A stretch of DNA of 14,059 nucleotides from F-183 sp036502165 (lineage in GTDB: Bacteria; Acidobacteriota; Terriglobia; Bryobacterales; Bryobacteraceae): contig DASXZC010000120.1 in NCBI GenBank assembly GCA_036502165.1, positions 1 through 14,059 on the forward strand, in the 5' to 3' direction. The position numbers were made by a program, and so were the translations under genes. Numbering within the stretch: the first letter of the stretch is position 1; the number at the start of each line of letters is the position of its first letter. Shown piece by piece: positions 7,707 to 14,059 of the stretch. The notes under the pieces were generated by a model, which was not told the origin of the DNA, did no database searches, and worked only from the letters and a program-made list of their open reading frames with translations.

Positions 7707-7725
7707 ACCCTAGCCCTGGCCAAAT

Positions 7726-7750
7726 TGTCCGCCCAGGGACATTTTGTCCC
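7726..7750. promoter_or_regulatory. Cluster of alternating TGTCC/GGACA half-sites
   Basis: TGTCC (7726-7730), GGGACA (7736-7741) and TGTCCC (7745-7750) form two overlapping inverted repeats sharing the central half-site; GGGACA-TTT-TGTCCC is a perfect 6-3-6 palindrome. Such dyads are typical binding sites of Fis-type HTH activators, but the match is by form only. Confidence 0.5.
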
Positions 7751-7765
7751 AGCGTACTGTTCCCG

Positions 7766-7796
7766 GAATAAGCCCAAACGATTGAAGGGCTTATTC
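7766..7796. repeat. Inverted repeat with 10-bp arms, 11-nt spacer
   Basis: gaataagccc (7766-7775) and gggcttattc (7787-7796) are perfect reverse complements with centres 21 bp apart, two helical turns. It can be a DNA operator or, if transcribed, an RNA stem-loop. Neither side has a T-run, so a terminator role is unlikely. Confidence 0.65.
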
Positions 7797-7885
7797 GACT
7801 GGTACCAATACTATTCCATGAGTGCGAGACACTTTGTCGAGAGGGGTTCTGCCAATCGACCATTATGCCGATATCAGATATAGCC

Positions 7886-7898
7886 AGGATCTTATCCT
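7886..7898 (+). promoter_or_regulatory. Ribosome binding site within a small hairpin before the c-di-GMP enzyme gene
   Basis: AGGAT-CTT-ATCCT sits directly before the ATG at 7899. The AGGA ribosome binding sequence would pair with ATCCT in a 5-bp stem with a 3-nt loop, which might lower translation. The stem is short and its stability in vivo is uncertain. Confidence 0.4.
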
Positions 7899-10412
7899 AT
7901 GAATTCCGCGGGAGCTATCGAATCGAAGCCGTCCCCTCAGAGCGGGCCGATACCGCCTGAGCAGAATCCCATCATTCCTGGATTTCTGACGGTCGTGATC
8001 GTCGCGGGGATGATGATTCTCATCGTCCAGATGTTCCGGCTGCGGATCCCGGATGTCTACCGCTTCGGATCGTTCGCACTGCTCGCATCGGCGGCAGCGG
8101 GGTTCAAGATCGCGCTGCCAGGGATGACGGGCACACTGTCGGCGAATTTCCTGTTTATCCTTTATGGGCTGGTCGAGTTCACGCTGCCGGAGACGACGAT
8201 CCTAGGGTGCTTCCTGACGCTGATGCAGTGCGTCTGGCATCAGGGGCGTCGCACGCCGCTGATCAAGACGGCGTTCAACGTGGGAACGACGGCGCTCGCG
8301 ATCCAGGCGGCGGATTTTGCGCTGAACTCTTCATTTACTAACTTCGCGCAGTTGGAAAAATCGATCCAATTGATGCTGGGGGCGAGTGTATTCTTTTTCG
8401 TCCACAATCTGCCGGTGGCCGCGGTCATTTCTTTGAGTGAAGGCAAACGCTTCGCGCAGGTCTGGCGCGAATGCTATCAGTGGGCGTTTCCGTATTACCT
8501 GCTGGGCGCGGCGATGGCCGGACTCGCGAGCCTCGCGAGCCGTTATGTTGGATGGCAGACGGCGGTGCTGATCGTGCCGCTCGTGTACTTGATTTACCGA
8601 TCCTATTGCATGTACCTGGGCCGGCTCGACGATGAGAAGCATCACGCCGAAGACATGGCGGGTCTGCATCTGCGGACCATCGAAGCCCTCGCGCTCGCGA
8701 TCGAGGCGAAGGACAATACGACCCACGACCAGTTGCACCGCGTGCAACTCATGTCGACGTTGATTGCTGGGGAAATGAATCTTCCGCACGATCAGATCGA
8801 GGCCGTTCGCGCGGCGGCGCTGTTGCACGATATCGGCAAGTTGGCCGTGCCGGAGCACATTATTTCGAAGCCGGGTCCGCTGACGGCGGAAGAATTCGAA
8901 AAGATGAAAATCCATCCGACGGTCGGGGCGGAGATTCTCGAGCGTGTGCAGTTCCCGTATCCAGTCGAACCGATCGTGCGATGCCATCATGAAAAGTGGG
9001 ATGGAACCGGTTATCCTGGCGGGTTGAAGGGCGATGCGATTCCGATTGGCGCGCGCATCCTCGCCGCCGTCGAGGCGCTCGAGACGCGGTTGTCGGGTTC
9101 CCCGGACTGGGTCGAGGGCAGTCTCAAGTTGATGTTGGTGGAGCTCAAGAGCCAGGCCGGCAAGGCGTTCGATCCAGCAGTGATTGCGGCTCTCGAGCAT
9201 CGTGCGGCCGACCTCGAGCGGATTGCGCGCATCGAAAGTCCGACGCGGAGGCCGGGTGCCCTGAATCCCGCGACGACGGCGTTACGGCGCGCAGTTCCGG
9301 CCGCTGGATTTGAAGCGACGGCGCCGACTGAGACTCCGGAAGATAAACAAGCGGACTTCCTGCATTCGATCGCCTCGGCGCGCCAGGAAGTGCAGACGCT
9401 GTTCGAGTTGTCGCAGGATTTGGGAAATTCGTTGAGCCTCGATGAGACGCTGTCAGTGCTGGCGGCGCGGCTGCGCAAGATCATCCCGCATCATACGGTC
9501 GCCATATATACGCGGCGTGCGGACCGGCTGGTCGCCGAGTATGTCAACGGCGATGAATACCGGCTGTTCTCGTCGCTCGAGATCCCCTTGGGGCAAGGCT
9601 TGTCAGGATGGGTTGCGGAGCGGCATCAGGCGATCATCAACGGCAATCCGTCTGTTGAGCCTGGGTACTTGAATGACTCGACGAAGTTCAGTTCGCTGCG
9701 ATCGGCGTTGGCTGTTCCATTGGAAGGGCTGCACGGTCTGATGGGAGTCCTGACGCTGTATCACGCGGAGAAGGACGCATTCAGTAAGGATCATTTGCGG
9801 ATCCTGATGGCGATCAGTTCGAAGGTCGCGCTGTCGATCGAAAACGCGATCAAGTTCCGCCAGGCCGAGGACTCCGCGACGTGCGATTATTTGACTGGCC
9901 TGCCGAATGCCCGGAGCATGTTCCTGCACCTCGAAAGCGAAATTTCACGCGCGCAAAGAGGCGATGAACGGCTGGCGATCCTGGTGTGCGACCTCGACGG
10001 ATTCAAGCAGGTGAACGACCGGTTTGGCCATATCGAAGGCAATCGCGTCCTGCGATCGGTAGCGGCGGGGTTAAAGGGGATGTGCCGCGACTACGACTAT
10101 GTCGCGCGCATGGGCGGCGACGAATTCGTCGTCATTTTGCCCGGATTGAAGCCAGAGGATGCCCAGCCGCAGATCGCGCGTTTCCAGCAGGTCGCCGTTC
10201 AATCCGGAATCGAAGTGTGCGGATCCGAAGTGCTGGCGATGAGCGTGGGGATGGCCAATTATCCCGAGGACGGCAAGGACGTCGAGACTCTATTAGCGGA
10301 AGCCGATCGCAGGATGTACAAGGAAAAGCACGAGTCGAAGCATAAGCGGCAGACGGAAGCGGCGACGGGGATTCAGTGGCAAGGGAATTGGCCGTCGACT
10401 GCTGTTCAATAG
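7899..10412 (+). CDS. Membrane-bound HD-GYP / GAF / GGDEF protein (c-di-GMP turnover)
   Basis: The 837-residue protein has about six or seven membrane segments (residues 27-236), an HD-GYP domain (about 255-440), a linker, a GAF sensory domain (about 495-655) and a GGDEF domain (about 660-815). The GGDEF motif is intact at 739-743, and Arg730-x-x-Asp733 lies exactly five residues before it, the product-inhibition I-site; this half should make c-di-GMP. The HD-GYP half has HDIGK (310-314), His339, His363-His364 and GYP (371-373). However, the His usually found in the HxxRV motif is Gln278, and the usual ADxFDAL is VEALETR, replacing the last metal-ligand Asp with Glu392. Hydrolysis may therefore be weak or lost. 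It is divergent from the activator-PilZ pair, and the start is supported by AGGA upstream. Confidence 0.92.
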   Translation: MNSAGAIESKPSPQSGPIPPEQNPIIPGFLTVVIVAGMMILIVQMFRLRIPDVYRFGSFALLASAAAGFKIALPGMTGTLSANFLFILYGLVEFTLPETTILGCFLTLMQCVWHQGRRTPLIKTAFNVGTTALAIQAADFALNSSFTNFAQLEKSIQLMLGASVFFFVHNLPVAAVISLSEGKRFAQVWRECYQWAFPYYLLGAAMAGLASLASRYVGWQTAVLIVPLVYLIYRSYCMYLGRLDDEKHHAEDMAGLHLRTIEALALAIEAKDNTTHDQLHRVQLMSTLIAGEMNLPHDQIEAVRAAALLHDIGKLAVPEHIISKPGPLTAEEFEKMKIHPTVGAEILERVQFPYPVEPIVRCHHEKWDGTGYPGGLKGDAIPIGARILAAVEALETRLSGSPDWVEGSLKLMLVELKSQAGKAFDPAVIAALEHRAADLERIARIESPTRRPGALNPATTALRRAVPAAGFEATAPTETPEDKQADFLHSIASARQEVQTLFELSQDLGNSLSLDETLSVLAARLRKIIPHHTVAIYTRRADRLVAEYVNGDEYRLFSSLEIPLGQGLSGWVAERHQAIINGNPSVEPGYLNDSTKFSSLRSALAVPLEGLHGLMGVLTLYHAEKDAFSKDHLRILMAISSKVALSIENAIKFRQAEDSATCDYLTGLPNARSMFLHLESEISRAQRGDERLAILVCDLDGFKQVNDRFGHIEGNRVLRSVAAGLKGMCRDYDYVARMGGDEFVVILPGLKPEDAQPQIARFQQVAVQSGIEVCGSEVLAMSVGMANYPEDGKDVETLLAEADRRMYKEKHESKHKRQTEAATGIQWQGNWPSTAVQ

Positions 10413-10509
10413 CCTACTTCAGAGTCGACCGGGTCCTGCTCTACCGCACGCAATTGGTACCCGCTGGCGCGTCGAGATCGAATATCGTATTGTCGAAGGA
10501 CAACTGTTG

Positions 10510-10726
10510 CCGCGGTCGATGCTGCCGAAGCTACAAGCAGCCGGGCTGGCGTGGGGCAAATCTTCAAGTGATGCGTCGAACCGATGCGGCGCTGATGAAA
10601 GGGTTCGGCGCGGATGATAAGCTGGTAGCCGATCAACTCGGTCACAGCTTGGATGTGAATCAGAAGTCCGTCGAAAGCCGGTTGGTGATCGGGAACCAGC
10701 TTGAGAAGCGTTTGTTGCTACAATAG
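10510..10726 (+). pseudogene. Decayed C-terminus of a tyrosine integrase
   Basis: From 10571 the frame reads MRRTDAALMKGFGADDKLVADQLGHSLDVNQ, split here only by reading order, and then IGNQLEKRL to a TAG at 10724-10726. This matches the end of the intact integrase in this window (MLRKTNASL, AGVDPKVASDQRGHG, DMEQKRAALKKLE). Upstream, the next frame over reads PRSMLPKLQAAGLAWG, which fits the sequence before the motif, so a single-base frameshift lies near 10552-10560. The nucleophile tyrosine expected in a VYT-like motif is replaced (VESR), and the N-terminal two-thirds is absent. It is a relic of an integrase of the same general family, pointing toward the tRNA. Confidence 0.75.
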
Positions 10727-10785
10727 TGTTCGTTTAGTGCTCAGGATGAAACACGGTCCTGGATGTCATTGAAAAGCAAAGGCAA

Positions 10786-10860
<75 letters not shown>

Positions 10861-10914
10861 ATTTTTCAACAACTTAGGAAAACTCACCGATTCCTCGTTA
10901 TTCCGTTTACTCCA

Positions 10915-12057
10915 TTAAGCCCGATTTGATGATGCTAACGGGGTTTCGGGTTGAGGTTGTCGAAGCACTGCGGCTTCGAGTTTCTTGAGCGCGGCTCGCT
11001 TCTGCTCCATGTCGGAGCTGGTGTAAACTTCCAAGCTGACGCCGACCCCGTGGCCCCTCTGATCGGAGGCAACTTTCGGATCGACCCCTGCTTTTTTCGA
11101 GAGACTGGCATTGGTCTTTCGCAGCATCTGAAAGGATGCCCAACCGAGGCCCCGCTTTTCGAGCTTGGGCTGCATAGACCTTCGCCAGACGTTGTCCAGG
11201 GAGAGGGGAGTCGTTACCCTCTCGGATGGAAAGACGAAACCATCCGCGCTTGGGTCTTCCGCCAGATCGGCCCACTCGGCAATTAAGGCGAGCGTTCCAT
11301 CTGAGATCGCACCTTCGCGCGTTTTTCCGTTCTTCGGTGTATCCAGCTTCCGCTTGTACACCCTTTCCTCGACGCGGAGCTTTGAATCCTCGACTGACTT
11401 CCATCGAAGAGCAAAGATCTCGCCGGGACGCATTCCCTCGAAAATTGCGAGTCGCGCAATGAGTTTCTCCCGGAGATCGAGTGCCTCCAGGTAAATGATT
11501 ACCTCCTCTTCCGTCAGGGACCGCATCGCTCGGCCTGGCTGACATTTTCTTGGAATTCTCAGCTCTGCTGCCGGATTGTTCAGCATGAGCCCATCCGACA
11601 TCGCCAGCTTGAACACTGCGTTTAGAAACCACCGCAGATGAGCAACGACACTGCCGGACAGCTCCTCGGCCTTCCGATCGAGAAAGTCTTGCAACTCCTC
11701 TCGACCGATCGAGTGGAGGAGTTCCCGACCAAATTCCGAAACGAGATGGGTCTGGATGATCTGCTCCGAGGTGCCGGCAGTCGATTCTTTCCAACTCCGC
11801 CGGCAGAACGGCAGGTAAACTCCGTCTACAAACTGCTGAAACGTGTAAACGGGTTGCGTCGTCTTCGATGCGCCACTGTTGATCGTTCGAAGGATCGACG
11901 AGAGAACTGATTCCGCTTCCGCCTTCGACAACTGCGAGTTTCGCCCTAAGACTTTGCACCTCCTGCTGCCGTCCTCCCACCAAAAGGCAACCCACACTCG
12001 ATGACGCCCGTGTTTGCGGGTTTGCAGGCTGCCTTTCTGAAAACGCTTTCGACGCAT
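10915..12057 (-). CDS. Tyrosine recombinase/integrase
   Basis: This 380-residue protein has an N-terminal arm-binding region (about 1-60), a core-binding SAM-like domain (about 70-165) and a catalytic domain (about 180-365). Catalytic residues visible are Arg210 in EGMRPGE, lysines in TPKNGKTRE, Arg313 in FQMLRKT, His336 in QRGHG and nucleophile Tyr345 in LEVYTS. The first histidine of the usual HxxR is Gln310, and the relic integrase to the left also has Gln there, so this is probably a family trait. The ATG at 12055-12057 has AAGAGG 7 nt upstream. An alternative GTG at 12117 overlaps the excisionase stop and would add 20 residues. The protein inserts and removes the element at the tRNA. Confidence 0.92.
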   Translation of the reverse strand: MRRKRFQKGSLQTRKHGRHRVWVAFWWEDGSRRCKVLGRNSQLSKAEAESVLSSILRTINSGASKTTQPVYTFQQFVDGVYLPFCRRSWKESTAGTSEQIIQTHLVSEFGRELLHSIGREELQDFLDRKAEELSGSVVAHLRWFLNAVFKLAMSDGLMLNNPAAELRIPRKCQPGRAMRSLTEEEVIIYLEALDLREKLIARLAIFEGMRPGEIFALRWKSVEDSKLRVEERVYKRKLDTPKNGKTREGAISDGTLALIAEWADLAEDPSADGFVFPSERVTTPLSLDNVWRRSMQPKLEKRGLGWASFQMLRKTNASLSKKAGVDPKVASDQRGHGVGVSLEVYTSSDMEQKRAALKKLEAAVLRQPQPETPLASSNRA

Positions 12058-12113
12058 TTCTTTGCCTCTTTCTCGCGTCGAGAGCGGTGATACTTGGCAT
12101 GCTTCGGATCGTA

Positions 12114-12326
12114 TCACTGTTCAGCCTCACGATCCGGAGGCTCAAGCCACTCGTCAATCCACTCGCGCTTGATGAGCACGCGGCGTCCGAGGCGAAAGAA
12201 TCGCACCGGCTGCACGCCTGGAACCTTTCCGTTAATCACGTTTGAAAGGTGCGCCTTTGAGATCCGTAAATACGAAGCTGCCTGATTGAGGGTGAATATC
12301 GCCGCGCGCTCGCTTGGGGGAATCAT
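12114..12326 (-). CDS. Excisionase-like helix-turn-helix protein
   Basis: The 70-residue protein contains FTLNQAASYLRISKAHLSNV, then a wing and the KREWIDEWL ending typical of the MerR-like HTH_17/excisionase family. The ATG at 12324-12326 has a strong AGGAGG 4 nt upstream; a longer frame back to 12428 would translate through that ribosome binding site and is rejected. It lies 56 bp before the integrase gene and is probably co-transcribed with it. Such proteins bend DNA at the attachment site to favour excision, or regulate the integrase; the sequence does not distinguish these. Confidence 0.85.
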   Translation of the reverse strand: MIPPSERAAIFTLNQAASYLRISKAHLSNVINGKVPGVQPVRFFRLGRRVLIKREWIDEWLEPPDREAEQ

Positions 12327-12428
12327 CTTGCCTCCTGAAAACGTGATGAGCTTTGTTTTCGTAGACAGGATGAACGAACGGCGGCGTCTTTCCGAGTAAC
12401 GCGAGACGACAAAGTTAACGGAGGGCAA

Positions 12429-12466
12429 AAGCGAGGGAACGAATCATTTCAGAGGACCCCTCGCTT
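12429..12466 (-). terminator. Intrinsic terminator after the coupling ATPase gene
   Basis: Reading the minus strand, AAGCGAGGG (12466-12458) and CCCTCGCTT (12437-12429) form a perfect 9-bp stem with a 20-nt loop, and the stem ends in a TTTT run. It begins 9 bp past the ATPase stop codon, so transfer-gene transcripts should end before the excisionase-integrase unit, which then needs its own promoter in 12327-12428. No clear promoter box was seen there. Confidence 0.75.
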
Positions 12467-12475
12467 GCGAAACGT

Positions 12476-14059
12476 CTACTCTTCCTCGTCCTCTTCTCCT
12501 TCATCAAGGAGCATCGGCGGACCGCTTCCGTGGTCCGCCTCGGATAAGTTCGATGAAAAAAGAAGGCGGTATTCTTCTGGCTGGATCGTTACTCGAACCC
12601 GCCACTTTCGTCCGCTGACCTCCTCGAAAAAGCGGTCGATGATCTCTCGTAAACGATAAACGGCTTGGCGCACGTTTGCCGCTCGCTGAACGTCCGCGCC
12701 TTTTTTAGAGTCGAGCGGTTCGTCCCAACACTTCCGCCAGAGATCCTTCCAGGTGGGAGCGTCGATTGCGCCGCTCAAGTGGTTTTCAAAAAGAAGATTC
12801 AGAATGCACCGGCTTCGATCCGGGCCACGCTCCGAGATCGAGGCTAGAATCTCTTGCTGCAATTGTTTGATTTCTTCAGGGGTCAGCGAGATGTCATCGC
12901 CATCGGCGAATAGTGGCCCGATAGAAGGCTCGTCTCCGTCTTCATCTGAGAAGAGCTCTTGGATCGCACTGACCTGCCGTTCCCACTCTTCGTCGTGAAT
13001 CAGCTTAAAGTCCCGAGGCAGGGCGTCAGATGGCGGGAGCGTTTCCTCCTCGTCTTCGGAAGCGCCCTCGTCTTCTTCTCGATAGAAATTCCCACCCGGT
13101 ACGTCCTCCCAAAGGGGGAGGGGTTTGGCATCTCGTGACCGGTACTCGTCCTCTTCAAAAGGCCATGCGAGTTGGACGTTGTAGGCGAATTCCTCCGGCG
13201 ACAGCTCTTTGAGCCAGGGGTTTCCCTTCTGCGGAAACTGACGGGCCTCTGTGAAGCCTTTGCCTCTCTCGACGTAAACGTAGCACTCGCGTTCTGAAGG
13301 TGAAGTAAAGAAAAACTTCACGCGGGTGTTCGTCATGATCGTTGGTGCGAGATCAAACCCGGTGGGTGATTTTAGATCGGTCAGACTCTGGTTCGCCAAG
13401 ATGGCATGGATTCCGAACGACCTCGCATCCTGGAGGATGCCTTGAAGATTCTCCCCGGCGACACGTTGCAGTTCGTCGATGACCAGAATGACGCTGCGCG
13501 GCTGTGAGGGGTTTGCCCGCTTCCAATCCTGGGCGGCCACGCGGAGATTGAAAAGGACTAGCTTCGCAATTTCTCCAACGCTTATGGACTCCAGCGCTGC
13601 TGGAAGCCAGAAGTAGGCGACCTGGCGCTCTGAGAGAACGGTCGGCATGAAGATGATTCCATCGGTGTTCGAAATGGTTTCATCCGGGTCAGTGACGAGC
13701 TGCCGGTATTCCGTGAGCATTTCGATCACGGAGATAAGCTCGAACGCGTCGCCCTTGGTTCGCACATCTGCGCGGCTGACGGTCTCTCGCAGTTCGGCGT
13801 GCAGTTCGTCAAACGACTGGATGTTTCGATTACGCTTCAACGTTCGGGATAAAACGTTCCGGCTGCGCTCCGTATAGTAGCTTCGCCCGTAGCCCTTCCC
13901 ATGGTTCAGATTGAGCGCATCAAGGATGAGCTGGCAGAGCTGGGCGACGGAGCGAGATCCTCGGTCAAATCCACGGAATGGATTAAAGCGAAAAGTGGGC
14001 TCGTGTTTTTCCGTTCGGAAAAACTGAAACAGTTGCCCTCGGCGCTCGGCCTCATGTTT
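12476..14059 (-). CDS. Conjugation-type coupling ATPase (TraD/TraG/HerA-like), 5' end off the window, with C-terminal winged-helix-like domain
   Basis: The frame is open to the right edge, giving 527 residues; a TTG at 13840 is only an internal codon. Early residues FRFNPFRGFDR and GYGRSYYTERSRNVL resemble the region after the P-loop of coupling ATPases. Walker B VILVIDELQ lies at about 190-196 and is followed by LQDARSFGIHAILANQSLTDL, the pattern of the TraM-recognition/TraD-TraG family. The P-loop itself must lie outside. After about residue 320 comes a very acidic linker, then a domain (about 416-501) with NVRQAVYRLREIIDRFF and RVRVTIQPEEYRLLF, like the winged-helix DNA-binding domains of bacterial regulators, and a second acidic tail. 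It may pump element DNA during transfer, but another DNA-translocase role is possible. Confidence 0.75.
   Translation of the reverse strand, partial: KHEAERRGQLFQFFRTEKHEPTFRFNPFRGFDRGSRSVAQLCQLILDALNLNHGKGYGRSYYTERSRNVLSRTLKRNRNIQSFDELHAELRETVSRADVRTKGDAFELISVIEMLTEYRQLVTDPDETISNTDGIIFMPTVLSERQVAYFWLPAALESISVGEIAKLVLFNLRVAAQDWKRANPSQPRSVILVIDELQRVAGENLQGILQDARSFGIHAILANQSLTDLKSPTGFDLAPTIMTNTRVKFFFTSPSERECYVYVERGKGFTEARQFPQKGNPWLKELSPEEFAYNVQLAWPFEEDEYRSRDAKPLPLWEDVPGGNFYREEDEGASEDEEETLPPSDALPRDFKLIHDEEWERQVSAIQELFSDEDGDEPSIGPLFADGDDISLTPEEIKQLQQEILASISERGPDRSRCILNLLFENHLSGAIDAPTWKDLWRKCWDEPLDSKKGADVQRAANVRQAVYRLREIIDRFFEEVSGRKWRVRVTIQPEEYRLLFSSNLSEADHGSGPPMLLDEGEEDEEE

Larger units (their letters stand above)
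7559..7898. promoter_or_regulatory. Divergent regulatory region between the activator and the c-di-GMP enzyme
   Basis: These 340 bp separate two divergent genes and contain several inverted repeats: a 9-bp pair at 7666-7674/7698-7706, a cluster of TGTCC/GGACA half-sites at 7726-7750, a 10-bp pair at 7766-7775/7787-7796, a short palindrome atatc-a-gatat at 7871-7881, and a small hairpin over the ribosome binding site at 7886-7898. I could not identify a convincing sigma70 or sigma54 promoter on either strand. Confidence 0.6.
10861..14059. mobile_element. Left end of a tRNA-integrated genomic island or integrative conjugative element
   Basis: Immediately right of tRNA-Gly are a tyrosine integrase, an excisionase-like protein and a coupling-type ATPase, all on the minus strand and running toward the tRNA. 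This is the integration module plus the first transfer-like gene of an element that continues beyond 14059. A conjugative nature rests on one partial gene only; relaxase and secretion genes are not in view. Confidence 0.75.

Noticed and set aside
7230..7883. 217-residue plus-strand frame opposite the activator gene and crossing the divergent region
   Set aside because: It is antisense to the Walker A and GAFSGA region and has no family signal; its extension covers the inverted repeats.
7559..7898. c-di-GMP riboswitch or sigma54 -24/-12 promoter upstream of the c-di-GMP genes
   Set aside because: I found no GEMM-like conserved core and no GG-N10-GC element with a good match on either strand; TGGCC at 7717-7721 has the wrong bases at the -12 position.
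8331..9200. 289-residue minus-strand frame opposite the HD-GYP gene
   Set aside because: It is antisense to a frame with clear catalytic motifs and is rich in Arg, His and Leu, as expected from a shadow in GC-rich DNA.
10394..10429. Inverted repeat gtcgact/agtcgac after the c-di-GMP enzyme gene as a terminator
   Set aside because: The 7-bp arms are 22 nt apart, one arm lies inside the coding region and no T-run follows.
10907..12157. 416-residue minus-strand reading frame longer than the integrase
   Set aside because: It overlaps the integrase in another frame, has low-complexity Arg/Gly/Ser-rich composition and no recognisable motif, whereas the integrase frame has all domains and a ribosome binding site.

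Overview
The window looks like chromosomal DNA from a GC-rich, Gram-negative-type bacterium. The mix of a DUF507 protein, a glycine-rich RRM protein, a membrane-fused spermidine-synthase-like protein, a sigma54-type activator with PilZ and GGDEF proteins, and the style of the HD-GYP and winged-helix domains suggests Acidobacteriota (Bryobacter/Solibacter-like). That placement is an inference from gene content, not a database match. The right-hand 3.2 kb is the start of an integrated element next to a tRNA-Gly gene.

Left part, all on the minus strand (1-6624). A DUF507 gene runs off the left edge (1-395). Next comes a type II toxin-antitoxin pair: a MazF-like toxin at 480-824 and a ribbon-helix-helix antitoxin at 818-1054, with a perfect 18-bp palindrome just upstream. 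A terminator hairpin (1100-1129) separates it from an RRM RNA-binding protein gene (1165-1500), which has a good sigma70-type promoter and a leader of about 140 nt. A two-gene operon with a 4-nt overlap follows: a coiled-coil OmpA-family envelope protein (3758-6136) and a membrane protein with a C-terminal spermidine-synthase-like domain (1803-3761).

Centre (6292-10412) is a c-di-GMP signalling locus. A sigma54-type AAA+ activator and a PilZ protein, overlapping by 35 nt, are transcribed leftward. A large membrane protein with HD-GYP, GAF and GGDEF domains is transcribed rightward. The 340-bp divergent region between them carries three separate inverted-repeat structures. The locus could both make and sense c-di-GMP. 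The HD-GYP half appears to have lost two metal ligands, while the GGDEF half keeps its active motif and inhibitory site.

Right part (10413-14059). A decayed tyrosine-integrase C-terminus (about 10510-10726) lies left of an intact tRNA-Gly(CCC) gene (10786-10860). To the right of the tRNA are an intact tyrosine integrase, a small excisionase-like protein, a terminator, and a partial conjugation-type coupling ATPase that runs off the right edge. This ATPase ends in an acidic linker and a winged-helix-like domain. The arrangement is the int/xis end of a genomic island or integrative conjugative element inserted at the tRNA 3' end, beside the relic of another integrase.
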